This document shows, piece after piece, positions 1 through 13,102 of a DNA stretch of 64,000 bases. The stretch covers positions 24,469,730-24,533,729 of the forward strand of contig NC_080049.1 in NCBI RefSeq assembly GCF_026212465.1, read 5' to 3'. The translations under genes and the position numbers were made by a program. Each line of letters starts with the position of its first letter. The first letter of the stretch is position 1. The stretch comes from Amaranthus tricolor (taxonomy: Eukaryota > Streptophyta > Magnoliopsida > Caryophyllales > Amaranthaceae). The notes under the pieces are model-generated. The model ran no database searches and was not told where the DNA came from. It worked only from the letters and a program-made list of their open reading frames with translations.

Positions 1-24
1 ACAATTCAGCTGAATGGGAGGTAG
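1..24. mobile_element. Right end of a Stowaway-like MITE
   Basis: The first 24 bases match, with one difference, the right end of the MITE at 23390-23646 (ACAATTCAGCTGAAT, then GGAGGTAG), and are followed by TA, the expected 2-bp target duplication. The rest of the element lies outside the window. It ends just upstream of the first gene's leader, so it probably sits in that gene's promoter region. Confidence 0.75.
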
Positions 25-79
25 TAAAAGAAAAGAACGTCATTTTGCCACTAAACGAAGTAGCTTCCCGCGGTGTATT

Positions 80-757
80 TGATATTGGTTGTTGAGCTGA
101 GCACTTCTCTCTCATGTAACCTGTAGCCATGGCGATAAGACAGGGAGAACAACCATTTCGTCAATATTTCTCACCATTTTCGCCCATTTACACTCTTCTC
201 TCTCCCTTTTTTCTCCTTTTTTTGCAATTTTTATTTTATTTTTTATTTTTTTCCAGAGGTATGCTGTGTTGTGTCATCCTACCTGTTCTCTGTCTTCAAT
301 TTCTCTATTATTGAACTTGAAAATCCCATGTTCTTCATATTATTGTTCTTCTCATCATTGCCCGAATTTTCATATGGAAACAAATGGATTAGATTCTTAT
401 AGATAGTAATAATTCCTTTTTCTCTTAATTTACATTGATTTGTTTGATTTATCTATACTTGAATGAATCCAGATTGTGGGTTTTCATTAGATTGTAATTA
501 ATACTACTAAATTAGGAGATCAATTAATAATTTAGGGTAATTTTATATTGGGTGTTATTATATAATGCATTAATTGATAATGAAGTGCATTATTATGTTT
601 ATTGATATATGAATATGAATAATTGTTGTTCGTTAAAAAACTTGTTTCTGTTACAGGAGTTTTGTAGCGGCTTCTTCATCAACCAAATTTCTTATAACGC
701 ATCAGGGTTGTCCTCCTCTTTTGCTGTTCCTCCTGGATCATTCTCCTTCTTAACACC
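80..757 (+). other. 5' leader of the Sec14-like gene, with an intron
   Basis: A pyrimidine-rich stretch ends at 258 (CCAGAG, then donor GTATGC). An acceptor TGTTACAG ends at 656, and the leader continues from 657 to the ATG at 758. This implies a leader intron at 259-656, a common arrangement in plant housekeeping genes. The transcription start is not visible; 80 is only an approximate limit. A short open frame at 129-314 crosses the donor and is not considered real. Confidence 0.55.
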
Positions 758-3700
758 ATGGCTGATACTCCGGTAAACTACCGAGGTACTTTGTTATTTG
801 TTTATTTCTGGTTTCGGTTTTGGAGGAAGATCACATTTAGGATTCTTTTCATTGTATCTATTTTTTTTTATCCGGGTAAGACCGGAGAATATCCAACATT
901 AATCCTGGTTCGTGTATAGATGGTAAGAATCGAATAATTGTTACAAGAGTGAAAGAATCGGTGTATCTAACTTTGGGTCTTGTTAATTTCATGTAAATGC
1001 CTCTTTTGTTATGTTTGGATGTTTCGCAAATTATCACCTTAGCAACTCATAAGTAGCTTATTGTTGACCAAATGAGGAATGAATTAGAGGTTAGTTCATA
1101 GATGTTTCATGTTGATAGAATTTGGGGGTTTTCCCTTTGTTTTGGAAGTTGAATTGTTGCTTTTAGCTATTTCATTGTACAAATTGATACAAAAGATCTT
1201 GACATACTTGGCACATATTGTACAAATGAAGAATGAATTATTTTGATTCGAGTGTAGAATAGAGAATCCTTCCAGGCAAGGGGGAAAGGGAATTAATGTT
1301 TTCTGTATCTGGTGAAAATCGAACACTTGTCTCAAGGGAAAAGGAATTATTGTTATAAAGCTTAAACCTTTCTTTCATATACATATTTGTCAAATTTCAA
1401 AGATGAGGGTTTGACTAATTTCTAAAGTTGCTCAGTTTTCTGATTATTAGATTATCTTTTCATATCTAATCAACCCTTTTGGATTTGAAAAAGATTGTTA
1501 TAGAAATGATGGAATTATTGTTGATCGCTTGATCTGTTTAGTAATTTAAGGTTTTGGCAATGTAAGATTTGTCAAATATTTCGTGTAACTCATTCCAAGT
1601 ATATTAAGAATCGCGTTGATGCTAAATCATCTGCGTTGGTCATTCGAAGATGGTAAATTAGTGGAAATTTGATTCTTTCAAGGCATGTAAATCTCGATTA
1701 ACACTGTTCAGGAAATAGAGGGAAAATACAAAGAGGGAAATATGGGGAAAGGAAGGGGAGGAAGTAGAGGGATGGTATTTTCCACATTTGGATTTCAAAA
1801 GGGGGGTGGAGTGGAGGGAAGAAGTGCTTTACATTTTTTACTAAACAAATACTTTCATGTTATACTAATGCAATCTTTCATGTATTTCGTGATATGAAGC
1901 TGTAGACATGGATAACTTAGATGATGAGAAAAAGAATGCTGCTGCGGGTTCTTTTAAAAAGAAGGCAATGAGTGCTTCTAACAAGTTTAAGAGCTCATTT
2001 TCAAGGAGAAGGAGGAGCAGCAAGGTCATGTCTGTCGATTTTATAGATGTTCACGATGCTGAGGAAGCACAATCTGTTGATTCTCTCCGCCAAACTCTTG
2101 TATCGGAAGATATGTTGCCTCCAATGTTTGATGATTATCATATGATGCTCAGGTTCTTTTTCTTTCCTCTTGAATAATCATTACCTTCCAGTATGCCACT
2201 CCATTAAACAAACACTTAGCTGTAATATACGAATCATAACTTCGTAATAACCATGTCCATTTCATCATGAGATAGAAGCCAGTTTTATGTTATTGTTCGA
2301 CAGAAATGTGAATGGTGAATCTTCAGTTTTACGAGTATATGATAGACTTAATAACATATCATGGGGTTTCAACCATCAGCATAAGTTTTTGATTGAGTTG
2401 GTTCTTTAATATGGCATGAATAACCAACATGACAGAAGAGTCATGGGTTTAAATCTTATCTAACCTTCATTTCAAGTGGAATATTTAGCACAATGTATGA
2501 GGAGGGCATGTCTTCCTTACACCTGAAGGACTGACTTTATACATATTGTAAAAATCTACTTTCTTTCCCTTCCTTCAGAAACATGTTGCAAATGCTATCG
2601 CATCATTTCTAAACCTAAACTCGCATGTTATAATGGAGTGTTTGTGTCTTTGCTTCTCTAGCCATTACAACATGTTTTCTGCTTTTGCTAGTATTTTGTA
2701 CAAATTTTGTTATAACACTATATCTATTCAACAATTCTAAATTAAATAGGAAAGGTTTTTAGTGTGAGATTAAACTATTGACAGATTTCTGAAGGCAAGG
2801 AAATTTGATATTGAGAAGACAAAACAAATGTGGAGTGACATGCTTCAGTGGAGGAAGGAATTTGGTGCTGACACTATCATGGAGGTGCATATCTATAAAT
2901 ATGAGTATTAATGATTTCGAGTGAAACCATCACTTTAACTACATATTTAAACACCGGTTCTTGTTCTCTTTTTAAAGGATTTCGAGTTCAATGAAGTCAA
3001 TGAAGTCCTGGAGCATTATCCTCAAGGACATCATGGAGTCGATAAGGATGGCCAACCTGTGTACATCGAGCTTCTCGGCAAAGTAGATGCTACCAAGCTG
3101 ATGCAAGCCACAACCATTGACAGATATGTCAAGTATCATGTCAGGGAATTTGAAAGGACCTTTGCAGTAAAGTTTACGTCTTGCTCAATCGCTGCCAAGA
3201 AGCACATAGATCAAAGTACTACCATATTGGATGTGTCTGGAGTGGTACGTAAAATATTTCCGACGAGGGAAACTTATCTTTGATTATGTTCGGATTATCT
3301 GATCTTTTTTGAAAAAGATATGTAGGAAAACATAGGTTTTATCAGCATATCACTTATAATTGGTAAAAAATCAGTTTTCATACGTGCATATGAGGTAGCA
3401 ATAGTAATCTACAACAATCAGTTATGACCAGTAATAATGATTTTGGTTCCACAAGAGAAGAAACAAAATCTTTGTTCAATTTTATCAATCATTGTGTAAA
3501 TTAGTTCAGATCTGAATCATTGTATTAGGGGCTGAAACAATTCAACAAAGCTGCCAGAGACCTGATTGGTCGTCTTCAGAAAATCGATGGCGACAATTAT
3601 CCAGAGGTACAAACAAACTCGCCTCGTTTAGTCAATTTGTCAGCTTTAGAATTTTCATGTTAATTCTAGCAAATTTTACAGATGTTTGATTCTTGATGCT

Positions 3701-6700
3701 TTGAGCAAAATTATCTGGGATTTTTTTGCAGACTCTAAATCGCATGTTCATCATAAATGCTGGTTCTGGATTTAGACTTCTGTGGAATACTGTAAAGAGT
3801 TTTCTTGACCCAAAGACTACGGCAAAGATAACAGTTCTTGGCAATAAATACCAAAGCAAATTACTTGAAATAATAGAACCAAGGCAAGTCTTTGATCTCT
3901 AGCTCTGTACCTTTTCTTGAGATATATCTTCTAACATAATGGCACTCTGGGTTGCTTTCATTTGGTCATCAACCAGTGAGCTACCTGATTTTTTAGGAGG
4001 CACCTGCACTTGCACTGATAAAGGAGGTTGTATGCGTTCTGACAAGGGGCCGTGGAAAGACCCAGAAATACTGCAGGTCATTTTTCGTTTAATTTTTTCC
4101 CTAATCATGCATGGCATTTGTTAAAGAGATTTGGGGAATGTAGAGTAAATATCAAAAAAAAATATTTTGTTTTTTGATTCTATGAAAAGAATCAAGTTCA
4201 CACTTACCCGATTCTACATTGTTGGGATTAAGGTTTTGGCGTTGTTGTATTGTTGTTGTACAGAAGGTGCAAAATGGCAGAGCAACATGTAAACAAGTTG
4301 GAAGCTACCACCAGTGTGAAGAGAAGACAATAGCAGAGGTAGTGCTGAATAATGAGGCAGCCCCAAAATTGATTGTTGAACATCAGCTCCCTCCCATTAG
4401 TGAAGATGTAAGTATCATCTGTTGCCGTAAAATGAACCAAAACAAAATTAGTTCTAGATGTTCTGCCTTGTTTACAAAGGAAGCCGGAAGACAGAAGTCA
4501 AATGCTTATTTATCTTGCTTTTCAATGCCTGCCAGGATTTTAGTAAGGCAGTAAGCCCTAATAGTTTAGTGGCTGTGGCGGCTGCTAAACCTGCAATAGA
4601 TAATGCTTGGCATAAGATGGGTAATAATGAAAGATATGCTCTTGTTAAAGGTATAAATGCTAGCTCCTACTTTCCCTAGATAACGTGTACTCGTTTTTGC
4701 CTTCAAATAAGCACTGTAAACTAATGAATGTTTCCTGAGAGAACAATAAATCAGTTTAGAATGAAAATACATACCACTTAGAAAGAAGGAAAAATTACCA
4801 TGAATAATACAAACTTTCAGTGGTTTTCCTACAATAATATCAAGTTTTGATTAACCACGAATAATACCAACTTAAGGGTTGTTTGCCTAGATTAATACAA
4901 ACTTTTGTTTATAGTAGACTTTTTGATAAAAAAAACAAAGGTAAATTAATCAAAAGTTGGTATTATTGTAAGGAAATCAACAGAAGTTTGTATTATTCAC
5001 AGTGATTTGATAGAATATAATCTTTTGAATATTGTGTAAATATTCATATCTTAGTTATTATTGTGTAAATATACTGTTTCCTAAAACTCTTGATTGTAAT
5101 TTGTATTTATATTCTCAAATCATGAAATGAAAAGGGCAACCACATCATTTCTAATAGCATTAGTTAAACGACACTTTAAAGCAGAATAATCAAGTAAAGT
5201 ACCTTGAGATCGAGTCATATGAAAAGTAGCATCAGTGTCTATATAAAATTGCTCATCTGGAGAAGATACAGACATAGTATGCATAGCTTGAACAATATCG
5301 ATAGGAGAATAACTCATGGAGGAATCGGACCCGGAGCAATAATTCTGTGCAGGCCTAGGACCAAGAAGGCCAGCAGAAGAAGGCACATTAGATGTTGGAG
5401 GAGTATTGCTATTCTGAGAAGCCCAAGGTGTTGAGGGTAATTGACATGGTGACTGGGCCCAAGAGGGAGAGGCCCAGTTTGGCCAAAAAAAAGAATTCCA
5501 AGGAGAGTAATAGCTTGGACTAGAATGTGGAAGCCCACGGTTTGGACAGTTGGAGTGGGGGGCTGATGGGCCTCTTTGATGTGGGCCAGAATAGGCAGAT
5601 GAAGCCATGGACATGTAAAAGAGAAAAATAAGAGAGAAAGGGATTGAAGGTGGCGGCTCAGCCTTGGATGGTGGCTGCCAGCCAGAGTAATAGGCGGAAT
5701 AGAGGGAGGAAAGAACTAGGCTACTGATACCTTATTAGAAATGATTTGGTTGCCCTTTTTCATTTCATGATTTGAGAATATATATACAAATTACAATCAA
5801 GAGTTTTAGGAAATTGTATATTTACACGATAATAACTAAGATATGAATATTTACATAATATTCAAAAGATTATATTCTATCATAATTTTCTCTAGAAAGA
5901 AAGCATTCTTACTTCTAATTTTGGTTGCGTAAGTGTAAATTCTACTCTGTCATGACCATGTAAGGAAAGGATCTTGGATCTTCAAATGGTAGGAAGAAGT
6001 ATAGAAGGATGAAGAAAAACAGTATGTACACACACACGCAAAAAGATCAATGCTTTGATGAACAAAGCACACACAATATAAATCGTGTCTTGGACACCTC
6101 CAACTCTAATGAAGAATTTCATTAAGGATTCAACAATACATTTATAAAATACCCCTCACAAATGATGAACTCACTCACTTGAGCTCAAAGCTCACTCCAT
6201 TAATGGAGATTTCACACTAATACATGAAAGACACCCTAGGGGCTCACAAACCCTATTTCTCTTATGTATTAGGCTATTAGCAACCACATTTGACCTAATA
6301 CTAATTTAGGCCTTTTATATAGCCCACCAAAAGCGTAAAAGATCCTTAGAAAAAGGACATGACGTGTCCCATACGAACAACAAACCAAAAACTGCTTCAA
6401 AATTCCTCAGACCCAGGTGCTCGTTCGAGCACTATGATGCCTTGTTTGAACACCGGCCGCTGCCATTTGGCTTCTTTCGATCACTATCAAAATGTCTACT
6501 TGATTCCCTTTGCATCCCATCTTGTTATCAACAATACATGCTAAGGAATGAGCTATAATGTGACCAAAGTCACCTCCAAGTATGGGTGATTTGGCTCTTG
6601 CTCTAAAACCCTGATGTCTAACAAAAATTGGGTGGGTCGGATCACGTCCTTGGAACTCTACCCTTATATTACAAAGAGACATTGATTTGATATTTTTTTA

Positions 6701-7664
6701 GGCTGGTAAAAAAAGTGAAAGATTGTTAATCAAGCCATTTAATTGTGATTCCAAGGAGTTCTTTTTTCTTGTGAAAGCAATGAAATGAGTTATAACAGTG
6801 ACAGAAAAAAATAACTTTTGGTGGTGCTTCATTTTAGTCATTATCCACATAGTCTTTTACCAATATATATCTGTTTCCTTTATCGAACACGTATTTTTAT
6901 CAAGAATAGTATTATGTTTTTGGTTCTAAATTTAAGTGCATCCTGCTCCATTCTTGAAATGTGAAGAACCCTTATTTCAACTCATTATCCCTTGATTTAT
7001 GTAAAGTATCTTTTGTTTGAAATGAATTCTTTCATGAAAGGAACAAAACTTAAAAGCTATTTTGTGCAACCTACAGCAGCTGATTGCTACAGCATGAACA
7101 ACGGTTTTAAGCCACCAGAAGGAATCAGCAATCAGATAGTGGCTGGTTTGATGGCTTTTATTATGGGCATAGTCACTATGGTGAGATTGACTCGCAACAT
7201 GCCCAAGAAGATGACAGACGCTAATCTCTATTCCGACATGTACTGCTACGATTCAATTGCTAAAAGTCCTGGCCATGAGTTGGCTGTCCCAAGTATCTCC
7301 AACGATGCATTCATGACAGTTATGAAACGAATGGCAGCCATGGAAGAAAAACTCCTCGCAATGGCTGTGAAACCCGATGCTATCACTGAGAAAGAGGAGA
7401 TGCTCCAGGTTGCTTCCAATCGTGTTGATGCCCTCGAGCACGAGCTTGCAGCGACTAAGAAGGTTTTTTTGTTTAATTCTAACAATATTTTTATGGATCA
7501 TCAAACATCTTTTTTTGACTCGATACCAGAATGTGACACAACCTTAGTTCATTTCTTTTTTACGTACTCCATTTTAGGCGTTGGAAGATGCCCTGTCAAA
7601 GCAAGAGGAGCTCTTAGCTTTCATGGAGAAGAAAAAGAAGAAGAAGAAGCTCTTTGCGTGGTGA
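758..7664 (+). CDS. Sec14-like phosphatidylinositol/phosphatidylcholine transfer protein with C-terminal nodulin-type tail (SFH family)
   Basis: Eleven coding exons: 758-785, 1906-2152, 2785-2884, 2978-3244, 3529-3606, 3732-3883, 3977-4076, 4264-4407, 4536-4650, 7077-7462 and 7578-7664. They sum to 1704 nt, a 567-aa protein with no internal stop. After a basic N-terminal stretch (RRRRSSK) comes a CRAL-TRIO N-terminal helix region (about 65-115; [19 protein letters not shown]), then the Sec14 lipid-binding lobe (about 130-310; [42 protein letters not shown]). The C-terminal part has a hydrophobic segment (about 431-446), a coiled coil (about 480-555) and seven lysines before LFAW. In plant SFH proteins such a tail binds acidic phosphoinositides at the plasma membrane. 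By family, the protein exchanges PI and PC and supports polarized secretion. The start at 758 gives the conserved MADT beginning. An ATG at 1908 is in frame but would lose ten residues. The Sec14 lobe appears intact; the exact orthologue is not resolved. Confidence 0.93.
2328..2545 (+). mobile_element. Degenerate TRIM/SMART-like small LTR element in an intron
   Basis: The stretch resembles the better copy at 44815-45056: TAATAACATATCATGGGG, CAACCATCAGC, TTGAGTTGGTTC, then a decayed primer-binding-like stretch and GTGGAATATTTAG and TATGAGGAGGG. It lies in the intron between coding exons 2 and 3. No second LTR is clear. Confidence 0.6.
3884..3976 (+). other. GC-AG intron of the Sec14-like gene
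   Basis: The only frame-preserving junction joins CCAAG at 3883 to TGAGCTACC at 3977, which restores the conserved ...[14 protein letters not shown]... run. The donor is AAG/GCAAGT, the preferred context for plant GC donors, and the acceptor is CAACCAG. No GT donor nearby keeps the frame. Confidence 0.85.
5008..5882 (-). mobile_element. Copia-derived insertion with LTRs in inverted orientation
   Basis: About 147 bp at 5008-5154 (starting TGATAGAATATAATC) recurs as its reverse complement at 5736-5882 (ending GATTATATTCTATCA), with a handful of differences. On the - strand the right arm ends TTCTAATA and is followed by AGGTATCAGTAG (5723-5734), close to the initiator-tRNA-Met primer site TGGTATCAGAGC. 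That marks the arm as an LTR followed by its primer site. A gag/protease remnant comes next, and then an LTR facing the wrong way. The flanks are TGATT (5003-5007) and TAATT (5883-5887), a 5-bp target duplication with one difference. The MITE sequence predicts TAATT at this spot, so the unit seems to have inserted as a whole. Confidence 0.75.
5120..5614 (-). pseudogene. Copia gag C-terminus/protease fragment
   Basis: An open frame of 164 codons on the - strand begins in the leader of the aberrant element and runs into the inverted LTR. Its N-terminal half is rich in Pro, Ser and Trp, like the Copia linker before the protease. Residues encoded at 5216-5260 read [13 protein letters not shown], matching the Copia protease active-site region (usual form DSGA or DTGA followed by HMT). 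The active-site Gly is replaced by Asp, and there is no zinc knuckle, integrase or reverse transcriptase. It is a decayed fragment, not a working protease. Confidence 0.75.
5941..6690. other. Unclassified intronic insertion, possibly a solo LTR
   Basis: This part of the 4651-7076 intron is less AT-rich than its surroundings and contains TGTCATGACC near 5949 and GATGTCTAACA near 6623, which could be TG...CA limits of a solo LTR on either strand. No matching 5-bp duplication was found and no protein similarity was recognised. The open frames here are short and unconvincing. Confidence 0.25.
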
Positions 7665-7805
7665 AAGAACGAAGACGCTTTAACTAAAAAGCACTGTTCT
7701 GGGACCCTTTTGCCTTTGAAATCTCAATCAAGATAACACCGAAGATTGTTTTATATTTCTTTAGTATCATATTTATTTCTTCCGTTTCCAAGTGTTTGTC
7801 TCATT

Positions 7806-7869
7806 GCACCAGGGGCGGATCCAAAGTCATTCAATTATATTAACTAACAACATTCAACTTAAATACAAA

Positions 7870-7947
<78 letters not shown>

Positions 7948-8056
7948 GTTGGTAGAAGATTTGCTATGTGAATGTATTGACTTGAGTTGAACCCTCTTTA
8001 AGCATATTGTTTAAAAATATTATTGACATTATTTATTATTGTAGATCCGCCCCAGC
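7806..8056. mobile_element. Short hAT-like MITE with a (TA)n core
   Basis: The ends are near-perfect inverted repeats: AGGGGCGGATCC at 7811 and GATCCGCCCC at about 8044-8053. The interior holds a (TA)n tract at about 7873-7938. The ends resemble the common plant hAT-type terminus CAGGGGCGGA. No exact 8-bp duplication could be fixed. It lies 3' of the Sec14-like gene, possibly inside its 3' UTR or terminator region. Confidence 0.55.
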
Positions 8057-9116
8057 ATGTAGATGAATTCTGAAGTAAATTCTTAAAAGGAGTTTCACAC
8101 TTTCTGTGTAGAATTAGACTGAAAAATGGAAATGCAGTCACAGAGGGTTCCCCCTGATAATTTTGTGTAATTAGTGTGACTTAAGCTATTTCCTCTTTTT
8201 CTCACTTCTTACTTCCTTCTCTTTTGTCTTTCTAAACCATTTTTGTGTTGCTCTTGTGGGAATACATTGTGCATTTATATTTTATGCTACATAATAATAA
8301 CTATTGAGTATCACTTACTATTTTTATTTGTATAAAATATATCATATATCGAGCAAAAAAAAATAAAATTAAAAGCATATTTTTAATTTTCATTTTAGAT
8401 GCAAATTCAGTTGTTAAGTATTTGCTTTGGAATTGTTATAAGTAAAATATAGAAATGCTCTTTGCATTGTTATTAGTCAACTGGAGATTAATGTGATATC
8501 TGGGTATATTATACTCCCTTTTATTACCATAAGTGTCCCATTTGCTTTTTGAATACTATTTATCTTTTATTCTTAATTTGTATTTATTATTAATATATAA
8601 CTTAAAACATAGTCAAGCGTAGAGCTGTTCAAAACAAACCCGACCCGAAATCGAAAATTATCCGACCCGAAAAATGCAAGTTTTTTAGGTTTACCGAACC
8701 GCAATTACCCGAACCGATACTTCACTCGAACCGTTTGATAACCGAAAAGGGCAAAATCGAACTCGAACTGCAACCGAATTTTATAACCGACATATAAACC
8801 TTAACCGATGTTACCTGAACTGAACAGTGATCGACCCGAGTCAAATCCGACCCGAATTATGCACGTAACCGAATGTAACCTGACTAAAACCGATTAAGAT
8901 CGAAATGTTTTTAACCCGAACTGATACAAACCCGATCGATTATTAATCGAACTGTTTTTAACCCGAACTGATACAAACCCGAACCGATTGTAAATCGAAC
9001 TGTTATAAATCCGAATTAAATTTTCACCTAATTTTAGCAAATTAAGTCCAATTTCAGTTTTCTAATAATACGGAAAAAGGAAGAACACAAGTTCTATACA
9101 GAAGAGATTGCATACA

Positions 9117-10984
<1,868 letters not shown>

Positions 10985-11266
10985 ATTGAAATAAATTGAT
11001 CTGCCTAATATTAGAGCTGGCAAAAGCTGACCCGACCTGCTAACCTGATCTGAAACAGACTCGAAATTAGCGGGTTTGGGTTTAGATTTTTGACCCAATT
11101 AATTAAATTGTCAACCCGGCCTGATCTGTTTATTAAATGGGTTAGGTTCAGGTTGAATATTTAAACCCAAAAAAAACCTGTTTAACCCATTTATTAAATT
11201 TAAGACGGATCAACATTGCCAAATACTTCGTAAAACTAAGATAATACCAATTACCATGTATTAAGG

Positions 11267-11417
11267 GATTTGTCAGCTGAAGATGACTTTCAATAAGAAA
11301 GGAAGTTGTCCCACATCGGCTAAGGGATTTGTCAGTTGAAGATGACTTTCAATAACAAAGGAAGTTGTCCCACATCGGCTATGAAAGATACTAATAAAAG
11401 AAAAATCCTTTAAATCA
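11267..11417 (+). promoter_or_regulatory. Plant snRNA-type promoter, with duplicated USE and a TATA-like box
   Basis: GTCCCACATCG, a match to the plant snRNA upstream sequence element (RTCCCACATCG), occurs at 11308-11318 and again at 11367-11377. The two are part of a tandem duplication of about 59 bp. A TATA-like box, TTTAAATCA, begins at about 11409, 31 bases after the second USE. Spacing of about four helical turns is the arrangement known for Pol II-transcribed plant snRNA genes such as U1, U2, U4 and U5; Pol III genes (U6, U3) have a shorter gap. Confidence 0.75.
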
Positions 11418-11445
11418 CTTCTACAGATCTCATACCAACTTATGC

Positions 11446-11560
11446 AGTCACGCCGTGAGCACAAAGCGAACTATTCTTTTGCGTTTTACTAAAGAATACC
11501 GTGTGCTCGCTGCATTAAGTGGCATACGTTTATTTTTGGAGGAAGCCTTTAATTAAGGTT
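11446..11560 (+). ncRNA. U5 snRNA-like gene or recent pseudogene
   Basis: U5 is the spliceosomal RNA that holds the two exons through an invariant loop. Here ATTCTTT (11473-11479) and AAAGAAT (11491-11497) form a perfect 7-bp stem that closes the loop TGCGTTTTACT. The usual U5 loop is CGCCUUUUACU, so the loop has a C-to-G change at its third core base. A lower stem pairs GTGAGCAC (11455-11462) with GTGCTCGC (11503-11510). An Sm-type site, ATTTTTGG (11532-11539), and a short terminal hairpin (CCTT...AAGG near 11547-11558) follow in the correct order. The start at about 11446 is inferred from the TATA-like box. The intact promoter argues for a transcribable gene; the loop change argues for a variant or pseudogene. 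It sits inside a hAT-like element. Confidence 0.75.
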
Positions 11561-12354
11561 AAATGGGTCAAATGACCTGAAATATATGAATTTAATGACC
11601 TAAAAAAAAGTAGGTTAAATTGGTCATTAGCAGGTTGATCCGATCTGCTACAGATCAGGTAGGGGTTTCAATTTTTGACCCATTAATTAAATGGGTCAGG
11701 TTCAGGTTAAGGGTTTATTGACCCATTTTTATATGATCCAAACCTGAAAATGACCCAACCCGACCTGTTTGACACCCCTATCTGCTATATCTGATAAAAC
11801 AATCGGTAATTATTTTTTGTAAGTAAATGAGCATACATCAATTAAAAACCTGACTATTAACTTATTTCAATATTGACCCGATCAATAGTTATCCGTAATC
11901 GATAACTACTCGAAAAATAAAACTCGAACCCGATCTGTACCCGAAAAAACCGAACCAATTAATAATCGATGACAACCCGATACCGATTGACACTCGACAC
12001 GAATTTCAACCGACACTGAACTGATGCTAACCCGATAGCTTGAATAACCGATCTCTAACCGAACCGTGACTAACCGACTCGACCCGAGTATGAACCGTTA
12101 TAACACACAGCCGAAAAATAACCGATCCGAAATGCAACCGAACCGAATAACACCCGTCCGAAACCGACCCGATCAACCGAATGAACACCTCTAGTCAAGC
12201 GGGATCTTATTTGATTCGTCTCAATGCAAGGATTATTTATATCAACTTTCTATAAATTTTAATTATGCATAATTAGAGATATTAAGGATTGAATAAGTGC
12301 ATTAAATAGATTGCATAAAGCAAATGAGACACTTATGGTAAATAGGAGGGAGTA

Positions 12355-13102
12355 ATAAATATGTATATGTGTTCGGAAAATGAGATTAATATGGGAAAAT
12401 TGTATACAAAATCATTACGTAGATCTTGTTTAAGAACTTAGTAGTATGTCATTCACATACATGTTATTGAATATATTTAGCGTTAGATTGAGGTATCGTG
12501 TGGTTTAATAATTAAGTATAAGACTTTAAGAGTGTAGAAATGTGTAAAGGTCTGATGGATGGAAAAGTCAATTTTGCATGATTTGAAAGATAGACTAAGT
12601 TAACTATGTTGTATCCTATATAATTGAATAAGTGCTATCACTTGGAAACTTTCACTAATGTATTCAGAGCTTTCTATTGATACTAAGATGCCGTTATATC
12701 TCTCTAGAGACGAGAGATCTATTTCCATCTTCCTACCACTTCATATCAATACTTTATGACGACTTACATGCTCTCAGCAATACATCATTTTTCTCCTGAA
12801 TTCTCTTAACGAATGTTTATATTTTTACATCAAAATATTTTAAATGTGCTTATCTTTTTATTGGTAACACACATGCGCATTTACATGCTCAATAAAATCT
12901 TCAACCAAATTAAATATCCACAATTTGTTGTATGTTTTGGTCAGCTATGTATCCAACTATTATTTGAATAACCCATCTTCCTTCTCATGCATGGAAAAAT
13001 AAATCTTATGATAGTCTTGTACAAAATCCTTCACAATTTGGACTCAATAGTTGCATTAATTAGAGCATAAATGATTATCACAATTTATGTGTCATGTGTC
13101 TT
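12355..13102. other. AT-rich spacer, nothing recognised
   Basis: No open frame with recognisable similarity, no clear terminal repeats and no RNA gene were seen. The part nearest 13100 may belong to the degraded Copia element that follows. Confidence 0.5.

Larger units (their letters stand above)
4788..5892. mobile_element. MULE-type MITE (GGAAAAATTACC family) interrupted by a Copia-derived element
   Basis: The left end is GGAAAAATTACC followed by GAATAATACAAAC and CCTACAATAAT. The right arm, in inverse orientation, contains ATTATTGTA, AAGTTTGTATTATTC and, beyond the nested insert, TAATTTTCTC. The 9-bp sequence TAGAAAGAA flanks both sides (4779-4787 and 5893-5901), as expected for Mutator-like transposition. 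Without the 875-bp insert at 5008-5882 the MITE is about 230 bp. It lies in the largest intron (4651-7076) of the Sec14-like gene. Related copies are at 43345-43776 and 51125-51574. Confidence 0.85.
11012..11780. mobile_element. hAT-like element carrying a U5 snRNA-like gene
   Basis: The ends are TAGAGCTGGCAAAAG and TTTGACACCCCTA, imperfect inverted repeats of the same style as the other hATs here. Subterminal arrays of ACCCG/ACCTG words occupy 11028-11180 and 11560-11770 in opposite orientation. No exact 8-bp duplication was found (CCTAATAT on the left, TCTGCTAT on the right), so the element is old or the boundary is slightly off. The core holds a duplicated snRNA-type promoter and a U5-like RNA sequence instead of a transposase. 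Confidence 0.65.

Noticed and set aside
129..314. A 61-codon hydrophobic frame near the window start
   Set aside because: It crosses the leader intron donor at 258/259 and is made of pyrimidine-rich text. No similarity was recognised.
6992..7687. A 231-codon open frame as an independent gene
   Set aside because: It contains exon 10 of the Sec14-like gene plus read-through into introns on both sides. The conserved residues are only those within 7077-7462, and exon 11 is in another frame.
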